From the NCBI RefSeq assembly GCF_014648075.1, contig NZ_BMQK01000025.1, forward strand, positions 1 to 64,000: DNA of 64,000 nt. Direction: 5' to 3'. Origin of the DNA: Streptomyces ruber. Its GTDB lineage: Bacteria; Actinomycetota; Actinomycetes; Streptomycetales; Streptomycetaceae. The notes below the pieces were generated by a model, which saw nothing but the letters and a program-made list of their open reading frames with translations, did no database searches and was not told the origin of the DNA. Below are positions 1 to 8,690 of the stretch, piece after piece. Numbering within the stretch: the first letter of the stretch is position 1; each line of letters opens with the position of its first letter. The position numbers and the translations under genes were made by a program.

Positions 1-174
1 GATCTGCTGCAGCGTCGCACCGATGTCCGACGTACGCGTCGTGGTCATCGACTGGACCGAAACGGGCGCGTCCCCGCCCACCGCCACGGAGCCGACCTGG
101 ATACGCCGCGAGACGCGGCGTTTCGCGAGCGGGCGGGGCGGCATGCCCGGAACGCCCAGGGCGACGGCCGTCAT
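1..174 (-). CDS. ispG: 4-hydroxy-3-methylbut-2-enyl diphosphate synthase, N-terminal part (runs off the window)
   Basis: The minus strand from 174 reads MTAVALGVPGMPPRPLAKRR and continues for 58 codons to the window edge, ending at a TLQQI stretch. This N-terminus, with a QVGSVAVGG and SVQSMTTT segment, is typical of IspG (GcpE), the [4Fe-4S] enzyme of the methylerythritol phosphate pathway that makes HMBPP. The ATG overlaps the hpnH stop as ATGA, so the two are translationally coupled. A dedicated ispG copy in a hopanoid operon would boost precursor supply. Only the first sixth or so of the gene is present, so catalytic cysteines cannot be checked. Confidence 0.93.
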   Translation of the reverse strand, partial: MTAVALGVPGMPPRPLAKRRVSRRIQVGSVAVGGDAPVSVQSMTTTRTSDIGATLQQI

Positions 175-1232
175 GACGTCACCCGCGATTCCTCCGGTAC
201 CCGTTTGCCCGGGCCGTGGCCTCCGGTGACCGTCTCGCGCATCGCGCGCAGGGACTCCTTCAGGGAGCCCATGGTGGCCAGGACGGCGGTGGGCTCGTAG
301 CCGCAGTGCGCCATGCAGTTGGCGCAGCGCGGGTCCTTGCCGCGGCCGTAGGACTCCCAGTCGGTGTCCTCGATCAGTTCCCGGTAGGTGGACACGTAGC
401 CGTCGCTCATCAGGTAGCAGGGCCGCTGCCAGCCGAAGAGCGAGTAGTTGGGGATGGCCCAGGCCGTGCACGGGAAGTCGACCTTCCCCTCCAGGAAGTC
501 GAGGAACAGCGGCGAGTGGTTGAGCCGCCAGCGGCGCCGGTTGCCGCCCGCGAAGGCCTTCCGGAACAGTTCGCGGGTCTGCTCCACGCCGAGGAAGTGC
601 TCCTGGTCGGGTGCCTTCTCGTAGGCGTAGGCGGGCGAGATCATCATCTCGTCGACCCGGAGGTCGTCGTTCAGGTAGTCGAGCACCTCGACGACGGTCT
701 GCGGGGTGTCGGTGTTGAAGAAGGTGGAGTTGGTGGTGACCCGGAAGCCGCGCGCCTTGGCCTCCTTGATGGCCTCCACCGCCTCGTCGAACACGCCTTC
801 CTTGGCCACGGACTCGTCGTGCCGCTCGCGCAGTCCGTCGATGTGCACGGCGAAGGCGAAGTACGGCGAGGGCCGGAACAGGTCCATCTTCTTGCGCAGC
901 AGGAGCGCGTTGGTGCAGAGGAAGACGTATTTCTTCCGGGCCACGAGCTGACGCGCGATCTCGTCGATCTGCGGGTGCATCAGGGGCTCGCCGCCGGCGA
1001 TCGACACCATCGGGGCGCCCGACTCCAGCACGGCGCCCACGGCCTGGGCGACGGGCATGCGCTGCTTGAGCACGCCCGCGGGGTGCTGGATCTTGCCGCA
1101 GCCCTCGCACTTCAGGTTGCAGGCGAAGAGCGGTTCCAGTTCGACGATGAGCGGGAACTTGTCCCGCCCGCGGAGCTTCTGTTCGGCGAGGTAGGTCGCC
1201 ACCTTGAGGGACTGGCGGAGCGGCATGGCCAT
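171..1232 (-). CDS. hpnH: adenosyl-hopene transferase HpnH (radical SAM)
   Basis: This 353-aa radical SAM enzyme joins the 5'-deoxyadenosyl group to hopene, the first step of bacteriohopanepolyol side-chain synthesis. The cluster-binding motif CNLKCEGC (CX3CX2C) lies near residue 40, followed by a GGEPL segment, and cysteines recur near the C-terminus (CANCMAHCG). The reading frame is open to 1277, but I place the start at the ATG at 1232. It gives the usual MAMPLRQS N-terminus, has an AGGAGG ribosome binding site at 1241-1246, and avoids overlap with hpnG, which ends at 1238. The Shine-Dalgarno sequence is formed by the last two Arg codons of hpnG. Confidence 0.96.
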   Translation of the reverse strand: MAMPLRQSLKVATYLAEQKLRGRDKFPLIVELEPLFACNLKCEGCGKIQHPAGVLKQRMPVAQAVGAVLESGAPMVSIAGGEPLMHPQIDEIARQLVARKKYVFLCTNALLLRKKMDLFRPSPYFAFAVHIDGLRERHDESVAKEGVFDEAVEAIKEAKARGFRVTTNSTFFNTDTPQTVVEVLDYLNDDLRVDEMMISPAYAYEKAPDQEHFLGVEQTRELFRKAFAGGNRRRWRLNHSPLFLDFLEGKVDFPCTAWAIPNYSLFGWQRPCYLMSDGYVSTYRELIEDTDWESYGRGKDPRCANCMAHCGYEPTAVLATMGSLKESLRAMRETVTGGHGPGKRVPEESRVTS

Positions 1233-1237
1233 CTGGC

Positions 1238-1879
1238 TCACCTCCTGGGGAGCAAGGAACGGTGCCATTCGAGACAAGCGGGCAGGACGGAACGAAGGAC
1301 GCGGAAAGCTGATATTCCACCGCGCACCGTGCCTATCCGGACCAGTTCATGTTCTGGAGCGTCCACGACCACCCGGACGGCCGCAACCGGGTGTGCGCCC
1401 GCGCGGACCGCGCACTGGAGTGTGACGGCGGATTCCATGTCGACCGCGATCGCGCCGGTTCTGAGCAGCGCGGACCGCTCCTGACCGCGTACGACGTGGT
1501 CGGAACCGGCGAGCGGCCCCGTGTGGACGGTGCGGCCCGGTACGGCCCGGCGCAGTTTGCCGGCCAGCGGGCCGGTCCGCGCACATGGCGTAACGGCGCC
1601 GTCCGGGGCGCGGGTCTCCGTGGCGACCACCGGGTCACCGGGGCGCATGCCCGGCGCGAGCCCGGCGCAGAACCCGGTGACGAGGACCGCCGCGCCGCGC
1701 AGCGCCGGGTCGCCGAGCGCCCGGGAGACCGCACGCCCGGCCGCCCGCGGCCCCATGCCGGTGCGCAGCAGGGTGACCGGACCGGCGGCGTCACCGCCAC
1801 CGCCGCCCCGCAGGGCGAGCCGCTCGACGCCGAGCGCACAGACGACCAGCAGCGGGACCGCGGGGGGCGGGCCGTCCAC
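1238..1879 (-). CDS. hpnG: adenosylhopane nucleosidase HpnG (phosphorylase superfamily)
   Basis: A 213-aa member of the nucleoside phosphorylase/nucleosidase fold. In hopanoid clusters HpnG removes adenine from adenosylhopane to give ribosylhopane, the step after HpnH. Visible family features are a glycine-rich TGFCAGLAPGMRPGD loop and an AVDMESA segment, the conserved Met-Glu that binds the ribose. It starts with GTG one base after the shc stop (TGA at 1881-1883), so translation is probably coupled. The N-terminus is short and glycine-rich. The family call is secure and the exact substrate follows from the gene neighbourhood. Confidence 0.92.
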   Translation of the reverse strand: MDGPPPAVPLLVVCALGVERLALRGGGGGDAAGPVTLLRTGMGPRAAGRAVSRALGDPALRGAAVLVTGFCAGLAPGMRPGDPVVATETRAPDGAVTPCARTGPLAGKLRRAVPGRTVHTGPLAGSDHVVRGQERSALLRTGAIAVDMESAVTLQCAVRAGAHPVAAVRVVVDAPEHELVRIGTVRGGISAFRVLRSVLPACLEWHRSLLPRR

Positions 1880-1880
1880 G

Positions 1881-3884
1881 TCAGCTCCCCTGGGGCGGTG
1901 CGGCCGTCCTGTCGCGGTACGGATCGCCGTGGACGTACCGGCCGAGCGCGGTGAGCGGGAAGACCTGCCGGTAGAGGTGGTAGTTGATCGAGAAGTCCCA
2001 GGGGAAACCGGTGCCGGTGAAGTACGGCTCGTCCCAGGAGCCGTCCTCGCGCTGGGTGCCCGCGAGCCACTCGACGCCGCGCTCCACGGCCTTCGACTCC
2101 CGCTCGCCGGCGGCCAGCAGCGCGATCAGGGCCCACGCGGTCTGGGAGGCGGTGGAGGCGCCGCGCCCGATCCACTGCTCCTCGCGGTAGGAGCGCAGGT
2201 CCTCGCCCCAGCCGCCGTCGTCGTTCTGCACGGTCTGCAGCCAGGCCACGGCCCGGCGGATCGCGGGGTGCGCGGCGGGCAGCCCGGCGGCGGTCAGCGC
2301 GGGCACCACCGATCCGGTGCCGTAGACGTGGTTGACGCCCCAGCGCCCGAACCACGAGCCGTTCGGCTCCTGGGCGGCGAGCAGCCACTCGACGCCGCGG
2401 CGGGTGTGCGGATCGTGCGCGAGGCCCTCGACGGCGAGCATCTCCACCACGTGGGCGGTGACGTCGGCGGAGGGCGGGTCGATGACCTCGCCGAAGTCGC
2501 AGAACGGCAGCCGGTTGGGGAAGGGGCTCGTGTTGTCGACGTCGAAGGCGGCCCAGGCGCCGTCCCTGGACCGCATGCCGAGGGTCCAGCGCACCGCGCG
2601 CGCGACCGCCCGGTCCGTCCGCTCGGGATCGGGGTGCCGCACGCGGCGCAGGGCCAGCACCACCTCGGCGGTGTCGTCGATGTCGGGGTAGTTGTCGTTG
2701 TGGAACTCGAACGCCCAGCCGCCGGGCGCCAGCCGCTTGGTGCGCACCGCCCAGTCGCCGGGCCGGACGATCTCCTCGCCGAGCATCCAGTCCGCGGCCC
2801 GCACCAGCTGCGGGTGGTCGGCGGGCAGTCCGGCGTCGGCCAGTGCGATGGTGGCGAGGCAGGTGTCCCACACGGGTGACTGACAGGCCTCGATCATCCG
2901 GGAGCCGTCCTCGCGCCACACCGCGAACCGGTCGAGGGAGGCGAGGCCCGCGCGCATCACGGGGTGCTCGAGGTCGTAGCCGAGCAGGTGCAGGGCGATG
3001 AGCGAGTACACGGCCGGCGGCTGGATGCCGCCCCAGCAGCCGTCGTTCTCCTGCCGCTCGATGATCCAGCGCGCGGCGGTGTTCATGGCGGCCCGGCGCA
3101 GCCATCGCGGCGCCACCCGGTGGTAGCCGTGCAGGAGCCGGTCGAGCTGCTGGAAGGCTCCTCCCCAGCCGGCCGGCGGTAGGCGGCGCCGGGCCGGGCG
3201 CGGCCGGTCCGAGTCCGTGTGCAGTTCCCGCAGCGGGAAGGGCGCGGGCCGCACCGGCCGCTGCGCCGAGACGATCGTGAGCGGCACTATCGTCTGCCGT
3301 GCCCAGCACCCGAAGTCGTAGATGTTGAGGGGCACCCACTTCGGCAGCCAGATCACCTCCGGCGGAAGTTCGGGCAGGTCCTCCCACTTCCACCAGCCGA
3401 ACAGGGCGAGCCAGATCCGGGTGAACACGCGTGCGGCCGCGATGCCGCCCTGGGCGCGGACCCACTGCGCCGCCCGTGCCATGTGCGGCGCGTCCGGGGC
3501 GTCCCCGGCCAGGCGCAGCGCGACGTACGCCTCGATGGTGGTGGAGAGCTCCCCGGGCCCGCCGTGGAAGGTCGCCCAGGTGCCGTCCTCGCGCTGCTCG
3601 CCGCGGATGAACAGGGCGGCCGCGCGTGTGGTCTCCTCGTCCCGGATGCCGAGGAACTGACGGAGCAGCAGGTCCTCGGCGTCCATGGTGACGTTGGTCT
3701 CCAGGTCGCCCTTCCACCAGCCCTCGGCGTCCTGGCGCGCGAGCAGGAAGTCGGTGGCGCGCCGCATCGCGCGGACGGCGGCGTCCGGGCCCCCCGCCGC
3801 CGCGGGGGTGTCGCTGTCGGTGTCGCTGGCCGAGGCGGTCCGGGGCGGCAGGGCCCCGGCACTTCCGCCGGTCGTCGCTGTCAT
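1881..3884 (-). CDS. shc: squalene-hopene cyclase
   Basis: A 667-aa class II triterpene cyclase that converts squalene to hopene and diplopterol at the membrane. The protonating DXDD motif is present as DIDDTAE near residue 400. Several QW repeats are recognisable (DGCWGG, DGAWAA, NGSWFG, DGGWGE, DGSWDE), as is the WGVNHVYGTG segment near the C-terminus. Length matches bacterial SHCs, with about 35 extra residues of low-complexity N-terminus (Ala/Ser/Asp). The ATG at 3884 is preceded by a GAAGGGGAA-type ribosome binding site. It lies downstream of a 169-bp spacer containing a strong hairpin and is coupled to hpnG. Confidence 0.98.
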   Translation of the reverse strand: MTATTGGSAGALPPRTASASDTDSDTPAAAGGPDAAVRAMRRATDFLLARQDAEGWWKGDLETNVTMDAEDLLLRQFLGIRDEETTRAAALFIRGEQREDGTWATFHGGPGELSTTIEAYVALRLAGDAPDAPHMARAAQWVRAQGGIAAARVFTRIWLALFGWWKWEDLPELPPEVIWLPKWVPLNIYDFGCWARQTIVPLTIVSAQRPVRPAPFPLRELHTDSDRPRPARRRLPPAGWGGAFQQLDRLLHGYHRVAPRWLRRAAMNTAARWIIERQENDGCWGGIQPPAVYSLIALHLLGYDLEHPVMRAGLASLDRFAVWREDGSRMIEACQSPVWDTCLATIALADAGLPADHPQLVRAADWMLGEEIVRPGDWAVRTKRLAPGGWAFEFHNDNYPDIDDTAEVVLALRRVRHPDPERTDRAVARAVRWTLGMRSRDGAWAAFDVDNTSPFPNRLPFCDFGEVIDPPSADVTAHVVEMLAVEGLAHDPHTRRGVEWLLAAQEPNGSWFGRWGVNHVYGTGSVVPALTAAGLPAAHPAIRRAVAWLQTVQNDDGGWGEDLRSYREEQWIGRGASTASQTAWALIALLAAGERESKAVERGVEWLAGTQREDGSWDEPYFTGTGFPWDFSINYHLYRQVFPLTALGRYVHGDPYRDRTAAPPQGS

Positions 3885-3930
3885 GGCTTCCCCTTCGTGC
3901 AGGTGGTGTCTCTGCTTGCGGGTCCGCCGT

Positions 3931-3999
3931 CGGCCGGTGCTGAAGTGCTGGGGAGCCCCCCGCCCGGGCGGGGCCGAGACGTCCGGGGGGCACCGGCCG
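3931..3999. other. large nested inverted repeat between polyprenyl synthase and shc
   Basis: In the 169-bp intercistronic gap, 3931-3940 (CGGCCGGTGC) is the exact reverse complement of 3990-3999. Nested inside are GCCCCCCG at 3955-3962, matched by CGGGGGGC at 3984-3991, and the self-complementary CCGCCCGGGCGG. This is the only sizeable untranslated structure inside the otherwise tightly packed hopanoid operon. It could attenuate, process or stabilise the distal shc-hpnG-hpnH-ispG message. It has no U-tract, as expected for Streptomyces. Confidence 0.6.
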
Positions 4000-4053
4000 G
4001 CGACTATGCGAGGCTTATTCGACCGATCATGATCAGCGCTGACGCGGGAGTGG

Positions 4054-5127
4054 TCATCTCTTCCGTACGACGACGAAGTCGGCCAGGGCCACGAACCGGT
4101 CCCTCACCCTGTCCGGCATGGACACCGTGTCCAGGGCGTCGAGGGCGACCCGGTGCTGGCGGCGCGCCTCCTCGGCGGTCCACTCCCGGCCGCCGGCCTC
4201 CTCGATGAGGGCGGCGCGGGCGGCGAACTCCTCCTCGGAGAAGTTCTCGAAGTCGCTGCTTCCGGCGTCGGCGGCGAGGATCTCGCCGAGCCGCCCGGAG
4301 GCCGGGCCGCCCGCCGCGAGCGCGGCCACGACCGGCAGGGACTTCTTGCGCTGGCGCAGGTCGCTCCAGGTCTGCTTGCCGGTGGACTCCGGGTCGCCCC
4401 AGATGCCCAGCAGGTCGTCCACGGCCTGGAAGGCGAGGCCGAGGTGGTAGCCGTAGCGCTCCAGCGCGTCGGCCGTGGCGTCGTCGGCGCCGCCGAGGAC
4501 CGCGCCGATGGAGGAGGCGCAGGCGAGCAGGGCGCCGGTCTTGTTGCCCTCCATCTCCAGGCACTCCTCGACGCTGACGCGGTCGCGGTGCTCGTAGGAG
4601 ATGTCCTGGGCCTGGCCGTCGATGAGGGCGCGGGTGGCGGTGGTCAGCCGCCGGGTGGCGCGGCCGGCCGCCACGGTGCCGAGCTCCAGCAGCACCTCGT
4701 TGGCCAGCGCCATGAGCGCGTCGCCGACCAGGATGGCCTGGGCGGGGCCGTGCACCTTCCACACGGTGTCGCGGTGCCGGCGCTGCTCGTCGCCGTCCAT
4801 CAGGTCGTCGTGCAGCAGGGAGAAGTTGTGCACCAGTTCGACCGCGACCGCGCCGGGCACGCCGGTCTCCGGTGCGGCCCCGGTGACCTCGGCGGACAGC
4901 ACGGCGAGCGCGGGCCGCACGGCCTTGCCGCCGTCGCCCTCGGCGGGGTTGCCCGCGGCGTCGATCCAGCCGAAGTGGTAGGCGGCGACGGTGTCCATGG
5001 GCGGCGCCAGACGGTCGACGGCCGCCCGCAGCACCGGCGTGGCCAGGGTCCGACCGCGCTCCAGGAGCGCGGTCACGTCGACCGCGGTCTCTCGAGCGGC
5101 CGTCGGGGCCGGGGGCACAGTGGGCAC
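4054..5127 (-). CDS. polyprenyl (probably farnesyl) diphosphate synthase
   Basis: A 357-aa trans-prenyltransferase (IspA/GGPPS superfamily). The first aspartate-rich motif is LLHDDLMDGD and the second is VDDLLGIWGDP, with GDALMALANE between them. The reading frame is open far upstream, but the GTG at 5127 has a GAGGAGAG ribosome binding site 5-6 nt away and sits 59 bp after the hpnE stop. The alternative GTG at 5118 would remove three residues. The position between hpnE and shc implies it makes FPP for the squalene branch. Chain length cannot be proved from the sequence. Confidence 0.92.
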   Translation of the reverse strand: MPTVPPAPTAARETAVDVTALLERGRTLATPVLRAAVDRLAPPMDTVAAYHFGWIDAAGNPAEGDGGKAVRPALAVLSAEVTGAAPETGVPGAVAVELVHNFSLLHDDLMDGDEQRRHRDTVWKVHGPAQAILVGDALMALANEVLLELGTVAAGRATRRLTTATRALIDGQAQDISYEHRDRVSVEECLEMEGNKTGALLACASSIGAVLGGADDATADALERYGYHLGLAFQAVDDLLGIWGDPESTGKQTWSDLRQRKKSLPVVAALAAGGPASGRLGEILAADAGSSDFENFSEEEFAARAALIEEAGGREWTAEEARRQHRVALDALDTVSMPDRVRDRFVALADFVVVRKR

Positions 5128-5186
5128 AGTCTCTCCTCTTGTTGCTGTGTGGGGGGTGCGGGGGTCCGCCGCGCGCGTCCCGGCCT

Positions 5187-6668
5187 TCACCGGAGTCCGC
5201 CTCTCGGGGAGACACCGGCCGTCTCGGGTGCCCGGCCGGACGTCCGGGGCCCGTCCCCCGGGAGGGTACGGCCGGCCGCCTCGTCGAAGTCGAAGAGGTG
5301 GTCGCGGGGCCGGTCCAGGGCGGCCAGCGCGGCGGACGCCGCGCCGATGCCGCTGCGGACCGCACCCTCCATGGTCGCGGGCCACCCCGTGGCGGTCCAC
5401 GCTCCGGCCAGGTAGAGGCCGGGAACCCTGGTACGGGCGCCGGGCCGCAGCCGTCCGACGCCGGGTGCGGGGGCGAACGTGGCCGTGCGCTCCCTGGTGA
5501 CGAAGAAGTCCTCGACGACGGCTCCGCGCGCGCCCGGCAGCAGCCGTTCCAGCTCCGGCAGGTAGCGCTCGCGCAGCTCGGCGACGGGCGTGTCGATCTC
5601 GTCCTGCGCGGCCGACTGGGACAGCGCCAGGTACTGGCCCGTCCGCAGCCCGGAGGCCTCGGTCCGGTCGAACACCCACTGCACGGGGCTGCCCAGCGCC
5701 GCGAAGAACGGCCGGTTCAGCACCTTCCGGTCGTACACGACGTGGACGTTGAGGATGGGCGCGGTGCCGATGTCCAGCAGCCGCTCCGGGTGCTCGAGCG
5801 CGCCCCGGGGCAGCAGTCCGTGCGTCTCGCGCTGGGGTACGGCGAGCACGACCGCGTCCGCGTCGAGGCGCTCGCCCGACGTCCCGACCGACCACCGCCC
5901 GTCCGGCGCAGGAGTGACGGAGGTGACGCGGGTCCGCAGGGCGGTACGGACGCCCGCCGCGTCGAGCGCCCGGCGGGCGAGCCCGTCGTGCAGGTCGCCC
6001 AGCGGGACGTGGGCCCAGCCGATGTCGGCCGCGCCCGGGTCGGACAGCAGCCCGGTCCTGAACACCATCGCGGCGAGCGCGAGGGAGGCGTCCCCCGCGA
6101 CCGCGTTGAGGGTGGCGACGCCCACCAGGTCCCACAGCGCCTCGACGGCACGCGGCGACTGGCCGTGTTCGGCCAGCCAGCCGCCGAAGTCCCGGTCGTC
6201 GAGCGCGGGATCCGCGAGGTCGAGTCCCTTGAGCGCGAGCGCCGCGCGGCCGACCCCGGCGCGCTCGGCGAGCGACAGGTGCGGGTACGTGGCGAGGGAG
6301 CGCCCGAGGTGCAGCGGTACGGGCAGGGCGTCGCGGCGCAGCCGTCCGAGCCGCCGTCCCGGCCGGCCGGCGGCGTCGAGGACGGGCACGTCGAGACGAT
6401 CCTGCAGCGGTGCGAGCGCGGCCCCGCCGATCCGGTCGAGGAACCAGCGGTAGGCGGTGCAGCAGCGCAGGTAGACGTGTTGTCCGTTGTCGACGGTGAG
6501 TTCGCCGCGCCGGAAGGAGAAGGCGAGTCCGCCGAGCCGCGGCCGTCCCTCCAGCAGGGTGACCGCCACTCCCGCGTCGGCCAGTGACAGCGCCGCGGTC
6601 ACGCCGGCCAGCCCGCCGCCGACCACGACGGCCGTGCGCCCGGCCTCGGACCGTGTGCCGTCGCTCAT
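5187..6668 (-). CDS. hpnE: hydroxysqualene dehydroxylase HpnE (FAD-dependent)
   Basis: A 493-aa flavin amine oxidase-type protein. HpnE reduces hydroxysqualene to squalene, the third step of the HpnC/D/E route. The N-terminal dinucleotide motif VVVGGGLAGVTAALSLADAG is followed by the LLEGRPRLGG segment. The C-terminal FAD motif is LYLAGAWTATGWPATMEGAV. The ATG at 6668 overlaps the stop of the preceding 58-aa ORF as ATGA and has a GGGAGGG ribosome binding site inside that ORF. The last 40 residues are a charged, proline/glycine-rich tail beyond the catalytic core. Confidence 0.94.
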   Translation of the reverse strand: MSDGTRSEAGRTAVVVGGGLAGVTAALSLADAGVAVTLLEGRPRLGGLAFSFRRGELTVDNGQHVYLRCCTAYRWFLDRIGGAALAPLQDRLDVPVLDAAGRPGRRLGRLRRDALPVPLHLGRSLATYPHLSLAERAGVGRAALALKGLDLADPALDDRDFGGWLAEHGQSPRAVEALWDLVGVATLNAVAGDASLALAAMVFRTGLLSDPGAADIGWAHVPLGDLHDGLARRALDAAGVRTALRTRVTSVTPAPDGRWSVGTSGERLDADAVVLAVPQRETHGLLPRGALEHPERLLDIGTAPILNVHVVYDRKVLNRPFFAALGSPVQWVFDRTEASGLRTGQYLALSQSAAQDEIDTPVAELRERYLPELERLLPGARGAVVEDFFVTRERTATFAPAPGVGRLRPGARTRVPGLYLAGAWTATGWPATMEGAVRSGIGAASAALAALDRPRDHLFDFDEAAGRTLPGDGPRTSGRAPETAGVSPRGGLR

Positions 6669-6841
6669 CGGGTGCCCTCCCCCGCGGCCGGGCCGTGCTG
6701 CCCGGCCGGTGCACGGCGGGCCGTCGCCGTCGGGGACGCGGCGCACGGGCGGAGGGTTGCGTACCGCTTGTCGCCGATGGAGCCACCCTGGACCGCATTG
6801 TCCACACTGCCGGCATGGCCGGTATTGCCGGTATTCCCCAT
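6665..6841 (-). CDS. 58-aa small protein coupled between hpnD and hpnE
   Basis: The ATG at 6841 shares its A with the hpnD stop (TGATG), and the stop overlaps the hpnE start (ATGA), so the ORF is locked into the operon at both ends. The protein begins MGNTGNTGHAGSVDNAVQGG and continues with a SIGDKRYATLR core and a basic, Ala/Pro-rich tail. It has no membrane segment or signal peptide. From memory the core resembles an actinobacterial family of about 50 residues of unknown function (DUF6380), which I cannot confirm here. It may be a real micro-protein, or an ORF kept only to hand ribosomes from hpnD to hpnE. Confidence 0.7.
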   Translation of the reverse strand: MGNTGNTGHAGSVDNAVQGGSIGDKRYATLRPCAASPTATARRAPAGQHGPAAGEGTR

Positions 6842-7791
6842 CACGTGCGCCTCCTGTCGGCCCGGCGGGACACGTGCCGGGCGTCGAGCCCGGACAGGCC
6901 GCGCACGGCGACGTACGCCTTCTCGCGCCCGGGCAGGGAGACCCGGCCGCGCAGCACGGCCTCGGGTTCGCGCTCGATGCGGTCGAGCAGACGGCGGTAG
7001 ATGCCGGCCATGGCGGCGACGCAGGCGCCGCTGCGCCGGTCGAGCATGGGCAGCAGCTGGTAGCCCTCGGCGAAGAGGGCGCGTGCCCGGCGCACCTCGA
7101 AGTGGACGAGGCCCGCGAAGTCGGAGTCGGACGGCGGGACGGGCCCGGCGAAACCGGCGGAGCAGCCGAACTTGGCGAGGTCGTCGGCGGGCAGGTAGGT
7201 GCGCCCGCCCTCGGCGTCCTCGCGCAGGTCCCGCAGGATGTTGGTGAGCTGGAGCGCGAGCCCCAGCGTGTCGGCGTACTCGGCCGCGCGTTCGGCGCCG
7301 CGCGCGCCGGGTTCCGTGCCGAACACGCCGAGCGAGACCCGCCCGATGGCACCCGCGACACAGCGGCAGTACCGCTTCAGGTCGTCCCACGTCTCGTAGG
7401 TCTCGCCGCGCACGTCCATCAGGACGCCGTCGATGAGCTCGTCGAGGCCGCCGAGCGGGATCGGGAACTGCCGGCTCGCGTGCGCGAGGGCGACCGCCAC
7501 CGGATCGGTGTCGTCCTCGTCGACCTCCCCGTCGCGGACCCGGGCCAGCAGGCCACGGGTGTCCTCCAGGCGGGCCTCCTTCACCTCGGGCCCGAGCGTG
7601 CCGTCACCGATGTCGTCGACGCGCCGTGAGAACGCGTAGACCGCCGACATGGCGCGCCGCTTGGCCGTCGGCAGCAGCCTGATGCCGTAGGCGAAGTTAC
7701 GGGCCTGCTGTCCGGTGACGGTCTCGCAGTAGCTGTAGGCGGCGAGTACCGGTGCGGACACGAGTGCTTCCGACTCCACGGTTCGGATCAC
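6841..7791 (-). CDS. hpnD: presqualene diphosphate synthase HpnD
   Basis: A 316-aa squalene/phytoene synthase family protein. HpnD condenses two FPP to presqualene diphosphate. Both Asp-rich motifs are present: AFSRRVDDIGDG near residue 55 and LQLTNILRDLREDAEGGRTY near residue 190. The GTG start at 7791 overlaps the hpnC stop (GTGA) with an AGGAGAGG ribosome binding site immediately upstream. A second in-frame GTG lies at 7779. The assignment to HpnD rather than HpnC rests on the LTNILRD form of the second motif and the gene order. Confidence 0.94.
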   Translation of the reverse strand: MIRTVESEALVSAPVLAAYSYCETVTGQQARNFAYGIRLLPTAKRRAMSAVYAFSRRVDDIGDGTLGPEVKEARLEDTRGLLARVRDGEVDEDDTDPVAVALAHASRQFPIPLGGLDELIDGVLMDVRGETYETWDDLKRYCRCVAGAIGRVSLGVFGTEPGARGAERAAEYADTLGLALQLTNILRDLREDAEGGRTYLPADDLAKFGCSAGFAGPVPPSDSDFAGLVHFEVRRARALFAEGYQLLPMLDRRSGACVAAMAGIYRRLLDRIEREPEAVLRGRVSLPGREKAYVAVRGLSGLDARHVSRRADRRRT

Positions 7792-8690
7792 CCCTCTCCT
7801 CGCAGAGTCACGCCCACCTCATGCAGCAACCGGAGCTTGCCGGGCTTGGGCGGGCCGGGAAGTACGTCGTAATCGGCGGCGGCGATCGCGTGGACCGCCG
7901 CCCGTCCCCCCGCGACGAACCCCGCGAGGAGCAGTCGCAGCCTGCCGTGGACGCTGCCCACGAGGGGAATGCCTTCATCGAGCAGGTCACGGGCGCGCTC
8001 CGCCTCGTAGGCGACCAGCGCGCGGACCGACGCGCCCGCCGTGGGGACGGCGAGATCCGCCTCCTGGACATGGAAGCGCTTCATGTCCTCGGCGGGCAGG
8101 TAGACGCGGTCGCGGCCGAGGTCCTCGGCGACGTCCTGCAGGTGCTCGACGATCTGCAGCGCGGTGCAGACGGCGTCCGAGCGGCGGACGCGTTCGGGCG
8201 TCGCGGTACCGGTGATGCCGAGCACGAGCCGGCCGACGGGATTGGCGGACAGCTCGCAGTAGGCGAGGAGGTCGTCGTACGTCTCGTAGCGCGCGACGAG
8301 CTGGTCCTGGCGGTTCGCGGCGATCAGGCCGAGGAACGGCTCGGGACCGAGGGAGCGGCGGCGCACGGTCGGCTGGAGCCGGCGCAGCAGCGGATGGCGC
8401 GGCGTGCCGTCGAACACGCGGCGCAGGTCGGCCTCGAAGGCGTCGAGCAGGACGAGGCGGTCCTCGGCCTCCCCGGGCGCCACCCCGAGCAGCCGGGCGT
8501 CGGCACCGCCGGGGGCGAGGTCGCCGTCGCCGATGTCGTCGACGAGCCGGGCGAAGCCGTAGACGGCCATGAGGTCGTCGCGCCAGGCCCTGGGCAGGAA
8601 GAACGGGGCCACGGGGAAGTTCTCGGCGGCCGCCTTGGCAAGGGTGCCCTGCTCCGGGCCGCCCGGGCGCGCCGTCGCGGGTTCCGTCAC
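7788..8690 (-). CDS. hpnC: hydroxysqualene synthase HpnC
   Basis: A 300-aa squalene synthase homologue, first enzyme gene of the operon. HpnC converts presqualene diphosphate to hydroxysqualene. The first Asp-rich motif is GFARLVDDIGDG and the second is LQIVEHLQDVAEDLGRDRVY. The EHLQDVAED form is characteristic of HpnC and differs from HpnD. The start is the GTG at 8690, which forms a GTGA overlap with the stop of a 21-codon upstream ORF in another frame. No longer in-frame N-terminus is available. Confidence 0.94.
   Translation of the reverse strand: MTEPATARPGGPEQGTLAKAAAENFPVAPFFLPRAWRDDLMAVYGFARLVDDIGDGDLAPGGADARLLGVAPGEAEDRLVLLDAFEADLRRVFDGTPRHPLLRRLQPTVRRRSLGPEPFLGLIAANRQDQLVARYETYDDLLAYCELSANPVGRLVLGITGTATPERVRRSDAVCTALQIVEHLQDVAEDLGRDRVYLPAEDMKRFHVQEADLAVPTAGASVRALVAYEAERARDLLDEGIPLVGSVHGRLRLLLAGFVAGGRAAVHAIAAADYDVLPGPPKPGKLRLLHEVGVTLRGEG

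Noticed and set aside
1333..3993. 886-aa minus-strand open frame
   Set aside because: It runs out of frame through hpnG and shc. The protein is an Arg/Pro/Ala-rich shadow, common in high-GC DNA.
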